From Hevea brasiliensis (taxonomy: Eukaryota > Streptophyta > Magnoliopsida > Malpighiales > Euphorbiaceae), in assembly GCF_030052815.1 (NCBI RefSeq), contig NC_079499.1:69889760-69953759 (forward strand): a stretch of DNA of 64,000 bases, written 5' to 3'. The position numbers and the translations under genes are program-made. Below the pieces are notes generated by a model. That model worked only from the letters and a program-made list of their open reading frames with translations, ran no database searches and had not been told where the DNA came from. Below, piece after piece: positions 48,731-58,149 of this stretch (the first letter of the stretch is position 1; each line of letters starts with the position of its first letter).

Positions 48731-48762
<32 letters not shown>

Positions 48763-48782
48763 TCGGATGTCCCCGAAGAGAT
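48681..48782 (-). ncRNA. U6: U6 spliceosomal snRNA, full-length 102-nt copy (probably a retrocopy)
   Basis: Read on the minus strand, it matches plant U6 snRNA over its whole length, including the ACAGAGA box (ATACAGAGAAGATTAGC), the AGC triad region, and the 3' end GGTCCAAATTTT. U6 pairs with the 5' splice site and U2/U4 in the spliceosome. The only changes I see are in the first four bases (ATCT for GTCC). No USE/TATA pair lies at the correct distance upstream (TRIM LTR sequence is there instead), so autonomous expression is doubtful. Placement between two TRIM ends points to capture by reverse transcription. Confidence 0.95.
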
Positions 48783-48783
48783 A

Positions 48784-49175
48784 TGTAATGGCCCGGCCCA
48801 CTAGTGATATTGTCCGCTCTGGGCTGAAGCCCTCACGGTTTTAAAACGCGTCGCAATGGGTTAGGAACCTCCATCTTATGAACCCAGCATCTCTCCCGTG
48901 TTTTGTCAATGTGGGATTTGCCTAGGGTGTTACAATCCACCCCCCTTATGGGACTCAGCGTCCTCGCTGAGGTTTGCCCCACCATCGTTCAAGGTTGCAC
49001 GCGGAGCAGCTCTGATACCACAAATGTAATGGCCCGGCCCACTAGTGATATTGTCCGCTCTAGGCTGAAGCCCTCACGGTTTTAAAACGCGTCACAATGG
49101 GTTAGGAACCTCCATCTTATGAACCCAGCATCTCTCCCGTGTTTTGTCGATGTGGGATTTGCCTAGGGTGTTACA
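48784..49175 (-). mobile_element. TRIM retrotransposon, right half (complete, minus orientation)
   Basis: LTRs of 151 bp lie at 48784-48934 and 49025-49175. The 90-base internal region carries, on the minus strand, leader TTTG, primer site TGGTATCAGAGC (49009-49020), and a purine tract ending GGGGGGTGGAT at the 3' LTR. Its LTR sequence variants differ from the left half, so it descends from a different TRIM copy. Non-coding. Not Cassandra, as no 5S rRNA-like segment is seen. Confidence 0.92.
49009..49020 (-). other. Primer binding site of right TRIM (tRNA-iMet)
   Basis: On the minus strand TGGTATCAGAGC fully complements the 3' end of plant initiator tRNA-Met. It is four bases (TTTG) from the LTR end. 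Confidence 0.92.
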
Positions 49176-52083
49176 CGAACATGCTGTGTGTACATCACGA
49201 CAAGGCACACTCACCCCAATAATCAAAATCAATGAGGGAGGAAGCTAGCTAGATAATGAGAACTCATTCACACTCACCTCAAACTAACAAGTCAAAGAGG
49301 GGGGAATATAATCACACTCACCTCATAAATGTAGGAGGAAAATAGTCACACTCACCCCATAAATGGAGGAGGAAAATAGTAATATTGTCATGCCAAGTGT
49401 GAATCAAAACAATTCCAAATCACAATATTTAAATATTTCATACAAACCACAAAATCATATTTTATCTCAAAATTTCCATTTGCAAAGTAGGCAACACAAT
49501 AATTTTCAAATAAGATTCCCAAAGCCAAAACAATCAAATATTATTCATAACTCATTTCTCCAAATAAATTTTCTAGTAAAAACAGTGAATATAAAAAGTA
49601 TTATGCACAGACACAATTTAAAACTATAATGTTCAATTAAATTTTTAAGTAGAAAATGAGAAATCAAAATTATTGTGCACAAACCTTGTTTGAGTCGCCT
49701 CTAGGCCTTGACATAGTGTTCCTTATGCTTCTCAATATCCTTTTCAACTGAAACACACAATTGAAAGTGTTTCAATACTCAATGATTTTGTTTCTAACAA
49801 TAAAATCCAATATTTAAATTTTCTTGGCACTATTCCCTTCAATTCATTTCATTAGTCAACCTATAATGTTGACCCTTGATGCACTCTAAGTGAGTCAATT
49901 CTAATGTTACCAATATGTCACATTTTATAGCCCTTTAGTGTTGGTATATGTTACTAATTTCATTTCCAAGTGTATTGCATTTTATTGCAATTTACTGGAT
50001 TTCGGTGTACTATTTTGACCTAGCCGGACGACCTAGTTCCCTCTGTTTTTGGGTTTTGGTCCAAACTACAAACTTGTAGGTCTATGTCTTATTGCACGCG
50101 GGGCAAAGTTTCAGGTCATTCTGAGTTGTGTAGTCGAAGTTATGGTCAATTTACCAATGCTGGACAGAATGCACCAAAATGGTAACTTTAGGTCATTTTG
50201 AGGTCACTTTTGGTTCGGCCAGTTTTGATACCTGAACTTGTGCAAGCTATTTGGCTTGGTTCTGGCCATTTCTGGGCTTTAGTGTTTTCATAAGAATTGT
50301 AGCTCTATGTCTAAGCTATCCATGGTAAAAATTTTAGGTCAATTGGACCTGTTTTGAGTGAGTTATGGTCATCCTAATGACTACTGTTTATATGGTAAAA
50401 AATCTGGGTTATAAGGTTGCCATTTCGGATTTGGTCATTTTTCAAGTCACCTTCTGGGCAGAATTTTGGTAAGCTTCCTTCATGAAAGTTGGCACATTTT
50501 GTGCCTAGTTTCACCTCCAATTGGTCTCATACCAATTGGAGTCACATACTTAAGGTTCTAAGCTAAAACATACACTGCTTTGCTACAACTTCTTCATCAC
50601 TTACCAATTACACATTCAATATTTACCAAGCTAACTCTTTCATGCCAATTCTGGTTTGTACCATACCATTAACACACTTAACAACACATTTTGGTTATTT
50701 TGGATAGCTTGTAACCATTCTCAATATACACATTATAACCCAGAATTTTCCAAGTCCATTTACACAATTTAACCACATGAACATACCTCATTTACATGTA
50801 CAAATCCAAACTGTTATTCACATACACATGCTGCCACCATAAGCAACATAATTCAACAATATTTCATGAACTTAAATACTTCAATCTTCTTCATGAGACT
50901 GCCACAAGTTTACACATACTCATCAACTTCCATTTTCACTTTTCAAGCTTACAAATCAAACTTTACATTCATAATTCACACATACAAGAAGATTAAATTG
51001 CTAGCACTTCAAATGGACTCAACCAATGCTAATTCCCATCAATTCCCACCAACTTAATATAAGAAAAACTCAAGCAACTCACCTCCCGTGGCTGCCAAAA
51101 AAGGACAGTCCATAATTCAACCATTTCTTCAAATTTCTTCATCCAAAATACTACCCATAACCTCAACACAAGTTTTAATTAAGGAAGGGAAGAAAATAAG
51201 CACTTACCTCTTATTTGAGCTTGCTAAAACCTCACCCAAACTTCTTCTTTTTGCTGCCAATGTCTTCCTCAAGTTGAGTATGCAAGGCTTAATGAAGAAA
51301 CTTAGTGTAAAAGAGGGCTAAATGTGGAGTGCATGGAGGTTTTTCAAGGTTTGGCCATGGTGGTTCTTTAATGAAGCTTTCGGCTGATTTTTTTCTCAAG
51401 GTTGAAGATGAGTATTTTGCTATCCCAAAGGCTTATAAAGGTGTCCCAAATTATGAGTTAGTGGAGCATTAACTTGGATTAAAGAATTAATTATCCAAAG
51501 TTTCCTAAATTACGATTTTACCACCATTCTTTCACTATTAATATAATGTATCACAATTTAATTTTTTTTATGATATTTTCAAAGTTTAATATCATTTATT
51601 TTTAATGGATATTTAGGTCAAAAGGCAACCCGGGGTGTCAATTGACCAAAATGCTCCTATTCGGGTTGTATTCCCAATTTTTCGGTAACACCGATTTTTG
51701 TCGTTTTCTCAATTTCTTATTTTTCTTTGTACTAATTAATTAATTTTTCTTTGATATTTCTAATGATATTTATACTTCAATAGATGTTTATTTAAGTCCT
51801 AAAAATATTTTCTAGGGTTCCCCGCCGTCCAGGGCTAGTGGGTCCACGCCTCAACTTCCCGGTGCAGTCACTCATCGCTATGGTTCTCGGCTCGTTTAAC
51901 TTGGTTACATTTCATTGCTATTATTTTTTCTTTGTTTTTCTTGTATTTTCTTTTCTTGTATTTTATTATTTTATATCTCCTCACTAATATTTAAATGTAG
52001 TTCTAGGCATTCTAGCTGTGCGGACAGACACTGGTCATCGAAACAGTAGAACGCACTACCAAACATAGGGGTGTTACACCTGA

Positions 52084-52555
52084 CTTAACTGTTCTCTTGG
52101 CCTTTTATTACTAGACTGTCCAAATTTCCTCTTTTGTTGATCACCACTCCTCTTCAGTTCCTCTTAATGAACATAGCTAATATATTTCTTTCTGAACTTT
52201 ATCAGAAAGAATTCCCAAATTACGTTGGCTGGTAGCACTACCTTGGTTATGACATCCCACCACCGATATGTAGCTTCTTGTAACAATGAAACAACACACT
52301 CCAAACTCTATTCTGGTGTGCAATGGAGCTGCTGTAGGACTCTTTCAGTCCTTTCTAACCAATACTCAACAGCTAAAGAATCGTTTTCCTTTCTACCATT
52401 GAAATCTACAGCTCCATACTTTCTAATTTTTCCCAAAGGTGATTTTCGCTGAGACTATGGTGGAATAACCTTAGTCATCTGTCAAAAGAATTCAGTCATC
52501 TGCTCAAACAAGGCCTGTTGGGGTTGTACAGGCACCTCTTGAAGGAGAGGAAGCA
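52084..52555 (-). pseudogene. Element H gag N-terminal remnant
   Basis: Minus-strand translation parallels B's gag: FEQMTEFF, then GKIRKYGAVDFNGRKENDSL, then EYWLERTERVLQQLHCTPE, VVSLLQEATYRWWDVI and FRKKYISYVH, with several internal stops. It then skips to a Lys/Arg-rich stretch, so part of gag is deleted. It meets solo LTR I on one side and copia element J on the other. Confidence 0.82.
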
Positions 52556-54629
52556 TGAAAAACATAAGTTTAGATCATTGAATTCAAAAATTTTTCATCT
52601 AGGGTCACATGCATCATGCAAGATTCATTTTTATCTATTTAATTTCAATTATAAAATAGCATATTAAAAATCTTTTAATATGTTTTTGGATCTATATTTG
52701 CCATTTAAGATTTTAGAATTAACAGATTAATTCTTTAGAACCCTAGATTAGATCAAGAATAAGTGTACTAACCTTTTTGATTCACTGCAGTGTGTTTGGC
52801 AACTTTGGGATGCGCCTAGGACACCAAATGTTGTCCCTCTAGCTTGTCCACATCAAGATCACCAATGGCAGCCCTTGAACAGCTTCTAAAGCTTTTTTAA
52901 TCAATTAGAAAATCAAGTTTTGCCTTTTGAGAGATTACAGATGTAAACAGGACACTGAAAACGATTTCTAGTATTTTTAATTCAAGAGATTATTAGGAAA
53001 TCTCTTTGAATTGATGAGAGATGAAGAAGATGAGAAGAAGAACACTCCAAGGGTGGCGGCACCAAGAGAATACAGCAGCTTGTGTCTTTTGTTCTTTCAT
53101 CTTTACACTTATATAGCTAGGTCACCACTTAAAACCCTTGCCACATGTCACCTTCTAATTGGCTCTAGGTTTAATTGACCCAATCACATTGTGCCAAGTG
53201 TCAAACCTATATTTAATCTTGACTTTAATCATCTTATATGATTAAAAGACATATGGCAAGCTTATGTGTAGTGCCATGTGTCACCATCTCATGGTGCCAC
53301 ATGTCACCCTGTGAAATGACCAAAATACTCCTGTGTCTTAATTTTGAGTTCTCAACCCAAAATAATTATTTCTCTTCTTCTAATCAATTTATATCAAATA
53401 TAAATTAATTAATTAATCTCTATTAATTAATTTCTCATTAATTAAATTCATATTTAAACACTTTAAATATAAATTTAACTTATATTATACATCCAATAAC
53501 CTAGATTTGGTTTCAAGCCATGTTAGGGACTTTGTAATCTAATTGCAAACCAAACCTATTTAATTAATCAATTAAACTCTTTCATTAATCAATTAAATCA
53601 TATTTAATTTGGTGATTACTTGTGTATATGTGTGACTTACTAGGCTCATCACTAATTGGCAATGAGACATGATATCAACTCTTAATATCATCAGAACTCT
53701 TTCTTACCATAAATGATTTCTCTAAATCATTTTATGCACCTCATAGACCATGGTTAACATCTAGCATAGTATGCCATGGCCACCCAATCAGTAATAAGGT
53801 TTACCTTAAATGAACCTAGAATCTCTCTGTTACAAAATCCTAATTTGAGCTGGAGTTATGGTTTATGTCAAACCCCATTTGCTATGAATGTTATGTTCTC
53901 TTTTAATTTTAGTTCTTGATTAAAAAGATTTTCTCATCAGAAACTATTTTCTGAATAAATCTATCTATCCCAGCCAGGAACTTGAAACATCAAGAATAAT
54001 TAAATGAACATAGGATTTTATCCCTATTTACTTAAAGTAACAGATTCCATCTTGATCAACACCTATCTCCATATATAACTAGTAGGAGCCAACACATGCC
54101 CATATACACATACACAGTAAAAGTATGAAAGTAGTATCAAACTCAAACTACCTATATACAAGATAACTATGCTATCTTAGGTCTAAAGATTATATGCACT
54201 GATATGATTCATGATAATACATTGACATGAGTAAACTCCATGTGCTTGTCATAAATGTCACTGGTTCGGCCTACTTATCATGTATAAGTGCCTATCATGA
54301 TTGTTATATGGCATGAGACTCACCATTCCATCTTATTTATATCTCATATAAATAACTTGGGAACAAACATGATTATAATCTTTCTAGATAAGTCATGTCC
54401 TTATTGTGAAGTATCCTCGATTGTGAACCAATTTATGATACTTTGTGCTAGAAATACTATCACTCATATTCTTAACAACTTAAGAGTAATATTTCTAACA
54501 AAATATCAATGGACCTTTTTTATTACACATAAATATATTATATAAACAGAAAAGTGAAAATACCTTTTATTAATAAAAATATGTACAAGATACATACTAA
54601 ATTATATGCTCTAGGGCATACTACTAACA
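52556..54629 (-). repeat. 3' LTR of copia element J (about 2.07 kb)
   Basis: The right end is CTACTAACA, and the adjoining ATCTCCCACTAGC is the reverse of a purine-rich tract (GCTAGTGGGAGAT). The left end is placed at TGAAAAACATAAG, where H gag stops; with no second LTR this end is less certain. No gene is seen. Confidence 0.65.
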
Positions 54630-54643
54630 ATCTCCCACTAGCA
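54629..54643 (-). other. Polypurine tract of element J
   Basis: GCTAGTGGGAGATT on the minus strand directly precedes the LTR start TGTTAG, as in many plant copia elements. Confidence 0.75.
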
Positions 54644-54757
54644 CTAGAGCCATTCATTACAATATCTTATAGCCATCTTCTCAAGATATCAGTCTAGCTG
54701 AGTTTGTGACATAGGCTTAGTGAATGGATCAGCTGGATTTTAAGCTGATGCTATTTT

Positions 54758-55429
54758 CTACATGGCTACATCACCTCCCCCAACTATTTCTCTGATAATG
54801 TGGTAGCGCCTTTCTATGTGTTTGGATTTCTGGTGAGACCGAGGTTCCTTAGCCTGTATGACTGCTCCATTGTTGTCACAGTGAAGTGGAACTGCTGACT
54901 CAATGGAAGGAATTACTGCAAGTTTTGTCACGAACTTCTTTATCCAAACAGCTTTCTTTGCAGCATCTGATGCAGCAATATACTCAGCCTTGGTAGTGGA
55001 ATCTGTAGTCGTGCTCTGTTTGGAACTCTTCCAACTGACTGCACCTCCATTACAAATGAACACATACCCAGAGGTAGACTTTCTATCATCGATATCTGAT
55101 TGGAAATCAGAATCAGTATAACCATCCAATTGCAAGTCTCCACCTCCACAAATCAAGAATAAATCCTTAGTTCTTCTCAAGTACTGAAGGATATTCTTGA
55201 CAACTATCCAGTGTTCCAAACCTGGATTGGATTGATACCTGCTAGTTAAACTAACAGGATATGCGATATCTAGCCTAGTACACAACATTGCATGCATCAA
55301 ACTTCCAATAGCCGAAGCATATGGAATCCTGGCCATTTTATCTCTTTCTTCAGGTGTCTTTGGAGACATCTCTTTAGAAAGGTGGATACCATGTCTCACT
55401 GGTAACAATCCTCTATTGGAATCAAGCAT
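54758..55429 (-). pseudogene. Element J RNase H and RT C-terminal part
   Basis: It shows the copia motifs IPYASAIGSLMHAM, the SLTSRYQSNPG block, YTDSDFQSDIDDRKSTSGYV, STTKAEYIAASDAAK and the KSKHIERRYHIIREIV region. The last part (NPADPFTK) follows beyond stops. RNase H digests the RNA of the hybrid. It is separated from RT by a frameshift and a short deletion near 55440-55480. Confidence 0.9.
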
Positions 55430-55478
55430 GTTAAACTCTTTAACACCTTTTCCAAGTATAGACTTTGGGATAAACCTA

Positions 55479-56374
55479 TTATTTTTTTCGCTCTATCTCT
55501 ATAGATGCGAATCCCAAAATATAGGTTGCCTCCCCTAAATCTTTCATGGAGAATGTATTTGACAACCATACCTTTACAGTTGTCAACATACCTGTGTCAT
55601 TACCCATCAATAAAATGTCATCCACATATAGGACAAGGAAAGTGACAGCACTATCACTAACCTTCTTATATACACATGGCTCATCCTCATTTTTGATAAA
55701 ACCAAATGACTTAATGGCTTTATCAAAATGGATGTTCCAACTCCTCGAAGCTTGTTTCAACTCATAAATGGATCGCTTTAGCTTGCATACCTTGGAACCA
55801 TCTTGGGATTCAAAACCTCTAGATTGTTCCATGAAATTTTTTTTTCAATGTATCCATTGAGAAAAGCTGTTTTGACATCCATCTGCCAAATCTCATAATT
55901 ATAGTATGCAGCTATTGCTAATAGAATCCTAATTGATTTAAGCATGGTAACAGGCGAGAAAGTCTCCTCATAGTCAATTCCTTGCCTTTGGCGAAACCCT
56001 TTCGCTACTAGCCTCGCCTTATAGGTCTCTACCTTTCCATCAGAACCAATTTTCTTCTTGAAAACCCATTTGTTCCCTATAGGCATAATACCTTTAGGTG
56101 GGTCAACAAGAATCCAAACTTGATTCTTATACATGGAATCAATCTCGGATTTCATAGCATCAATCCATTTTGAAGAGTCTATATCTAATATAGCTTCTTC
56201 ATAGGTATGTGGATCATATCCATGTTCTACTTCTTCATGAGTAGAGAACTCTTGTTCTTCTTTATGAAGGAAACCATATTTCACTGTTGGGTGAGATACC
56301 CTGGTTGTTCTATGAGGAACAGCTGTAGATGTTTCATCAATAGGTGTAGGTTGACTAGATGGATATATATCCAT
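55479..56374 (-). pseudogene. Element J copia reverse transcriptase (frameshift in T run)
   Basis: Two overlapping frames carry one RT. The first has WIDAMKSEIDSMYKNQVW, the KWVFKKKIGSDGKVETYKAR block, DYEETFSPV and WQMDVKTAFLNGYIE. After a frameshift in a homopolymer run (about 55838-55848) the second has KLKRSIYELKQASRSWN and catalytic YVDDILLMG. Copia RT lies after integrase, as here. Confidence 0.92.
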
Positions 56375-56449
56375 CTAATCTGTTGGTTGGTCAGAATTCT
56401 CCAATTCCAACTCTATTTGCCTTCCTTTGCCTCCTTCTTGAACAAACTG

Positions 56450-57626
56450 TTATTTAAGAAATGTGGCATCTCTACTTATCACAACCTTTTGTGATGTAGG
56501 CAAATAAAAATAATATCCAAAACTATCTTTTGGATATCTAATAAATCGATCCTTTTCTGATCTGGTTTTCAATTTATCAGTGTTCAACTTTTTGGTATAA
56601 GCTGGACAACCCCAAATCTTAACATGCTTAAGACTTGGTTTTCTTCCATGCCATATCTCATAGGGCGTGGAAGATACTGATTTAGATGGAATCCTGTTCA
56701 AAATATACAAAGCTGATTCTAATGCAAATCCCCAAAAGGAGATTGTCATATCAGTATAGCTCATCATACTACGTACCATATCCAATAGGTACGATTTCTC
56801 CTTTCAGATACACCATTCAGCTATGGTGTTCCTGAAGGAGTCAGCTGGGAAACAATGCCGTGCTCTCTGAAGTATTCATCACATTCAGTACTCAAGTATT
56901 CACCTCCACGATCTGATCGAAGAGCTTTAATACTTTTTCCTGTTTGTTTTTCTACTTCAGATTTAAATTCTTTGTTTCAAAGGATTCATATTTGTATTTC
57001 ATCAAATACAAATACCCAAACCTTGATTTATCATCAGTAAAGGTAATAAAATAATGAAAACCACCTCTAGCCATTTCTTTAAATGGACCACATACATCAC
57101 TATGTATTAGCTCCAAAATATTTTCAACTCTTAGCCTTTGTCCAACAAAGGGTAATCTAGTCATTTCACCCTGAAGGCAGGATTCACAGGTTGGAGTAGA
57201 TTCAGAACCCAATGAGGATAGAATTCCCATTTTCTCCAGTTTTGCAATCCTATCTTCTACAACATGACCTATCCTTAAGTGCCAAATATATTTTGAACTT
57301 GAGTTGATTTTCACCATGGCAATGCATTCATTTAGATCACTTACATTCATTTTGTGTTTGTCATTATTATCCAAATAATAAAGACCATCATTCATATAAC
57401 CCGAACCAACATATTTATTTCCAAAATAAATATTGCAAACAGCATCTGTGAACTGAAATTCATAGCCATTTCTAGTCAAACTAGATATAAAAATGATGTT
57501 CTTAAAAGCATCAGGTACATATAAAATATTATCCAAACACAAAACATGTCCAGACATGTTAAAAGATTTAGATCCTATGGCTAAAGCTTCAAAAAGTTGA
57601 GTCATCGCCAAACCGGAGTCTAACAT
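56450..57626 (-). pseudogene. Element J integrase (frameshifted)
   Basis: The N-terminal part has the zinc-type region WHLRIGHVVEDRIAKLEKMG with ESCLQGEMTRLPF, then the catalytic D of LIHSDVCGPFKEMARGG. A frameshift near 56960 leads into a stretch (56786-56950) whose remains show RSDRGGEY and GVSERRN, the second D and the E. The C-terminal part has GFALESALYILNRIPSKSV and the LKHVKIWGCPAY block. Several frame breaks make it inactive. Confidence 0.9.
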
Positions 57627-57850
57627 CTTGAGAACGCAAGCAGCTACTATTTGCTAGTTCCTGCATATCATAAGAAATGTGAGAACTGACACTAGTATCT
57701 AAAACCCAAGCTGTAGATGAACTACGAGTACCATCAGAATCTAAATAACAAGATATGGACATACCTTCTGAAGGTGTATCCAAGCAAGATACTCTAGGCA
57801 GTTCCTTTTACAGTGCCCATCCTTCTGGCTGTGGAAACACTTTCCTTTAT
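57589..57850 (-). pseudogene. Element J protease and gag zinc knuckle remnant
   Basis: Minus-strand translation gives a knuckle CFHSQKDGHCKRNC, with Ser in place of the second Cys of CCHC. The protease site WVLDTSVSSHI follows, where copia proteases normally have D-[ST]-G; Gly is replaced by Ser, so activity is unlikely. The remaining gag is absent because the element is truncated just beyond. Confidence 0.8.
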
Positions 57851-57860
57851 TCCTTCAGAG

Positions 57861-57885
57861 AAGCAAGGCATGTCACCCTCGGTGC
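57861..57885 (-). other. Short LTR-like patch at the J/K junction
   Basis: GCAAGGCATGTCACCCTCGG resembles 43211-43237 near the left end of LTR H (GCAAGGCATGTCACACCCGG). It may be the surviving start of LTR L left of insertion K. It is only about 25 bases, so chance similarity is possible. Confidence 0.45.
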
Positions 57886-58100
57886 CATCTCATGTACTAC
57901 CAGTAGAAGAGATTGAGGTGAATCCAGACCTCACATATGAGGAAGAACCCATAGAAATTCTGGCATATGAGGTGAAGTAGCTACGGAATAAGCAAATACC
58001 GTTGGTAAAAGTGCTGTGGAACCATCATTCATGCCAGGAGGCTACTTGGGAACGAAAGGAGGATATGAGGAGACAGCACCCACAGCTGTTTAGAGACTGA
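57886..58100 (+). pseudogene. Element K chromodomain remnant
   Basis: It reads SHVLPVEEIEVNPDLTYEEE, then PIEILAYEVK, a TAG (57978-57980) where A reads Gln, then LRNKQIPLVKVLWNHH and EATWERKEDMRRQHPQLF. This matches the end of A's integrase. The TAG is a probable CAG to TAG change. It is only a C-terminal fragment. Confidence 0.88.
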
Positions 58101-58149
58101 TTACCAGGTAAAAATTTCGAGATGAAATTTATTTTAAGGGGGGGAGAAT

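Larger units (their letters stand above)
48303..49175. mobile_element. Composite inverted TRIM pair with U6 snRNA copy in the centre
   Basis: Two TRIM elements face each other: one plus (48303-48674) and one minus (48784-49175), separated by a U6 copy (48681-48782, minus). CGAAC occurs directly on both sides (48298-48302 and 49176-49180). The single halves have no such matching flanks (CGAAC/TTTGT and GATAT/CGAAC). This supports one integration of the whole unit. Both outer ends are the TGTAACACCC end of the LTR, unlike a normal element, which has one end of each kind. A transcript across it could fold into a long hairpin with U6 as the loop. Confidence 0.88.
47456..52078 (-). repeat. Solo LTR I (A/K subfamily), carrying the TRIM-U6 insertion
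   Basis: The ends are TGTCACACCC and GGGGTGTTACA. Without the 873-bp insert and its duplication it is about 3.74 kb, like A's LTR (3.72 kb). The flanks are CTTGA (47451-47455) and CCTGA (52079-52083), a 5-bp duplication with one C/T change. Both flanks are H gag, and no internal region adjoins, so it is a solo LTR left by LTR-LTR recombination. The hairpin is at 48062-48080. Confidence 0.85.
46961..52555 (-). mobile_element. Element H internal region: gag remnants, pol deleted, split by solo LTR I
   Basis: From the purine tract the sequence passes through about 170 bases of unclear origin straight into a gag zinc region. The protease, RT, RNase H and integrase (about 3.5 kb in B) are absent. 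Gag resumes right of LTR I at 52079 and ends at copia element J (52556). Gag resembles element B more than A. Confidence 0.8.
52556..57860 (-). mobile_element. Element J: Ty1/copia retrotransposon, 5' half missing, degenerate
   Basis: On the minus strand it shows a gag zinc knuckle remnant, protease, integrase, RT and RNase H, in the copia order (integrase before RT). The 3' LTR follows at 52556-54629. No gag body, primer site or 5' LTR is present; the element stops near 57860 against unrelated gypsy sequence. The LTR start TGTTAGTAGTATGCCCTAGAGC is a form often seen in Tork/Angela-like copia elements. Confidence 0.87.

Noticed and set aside
48681..48782. A normal, expressed U6 gene
   Set aside because: The sequence just upstream is TRIM LTR end, without USE and TATA at the distances used by plant U6 genes. 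The first bases are altered and both sides are TRIM junctions.
48303..49175. Cassandra-type TRIM (5S rRNA-bearing LTR)
   Set aside because: No 5S rRNA-like segment is visible in the 151-bp LTR. The RNA gene here is U6 and lies between two elements, not in the LTR.
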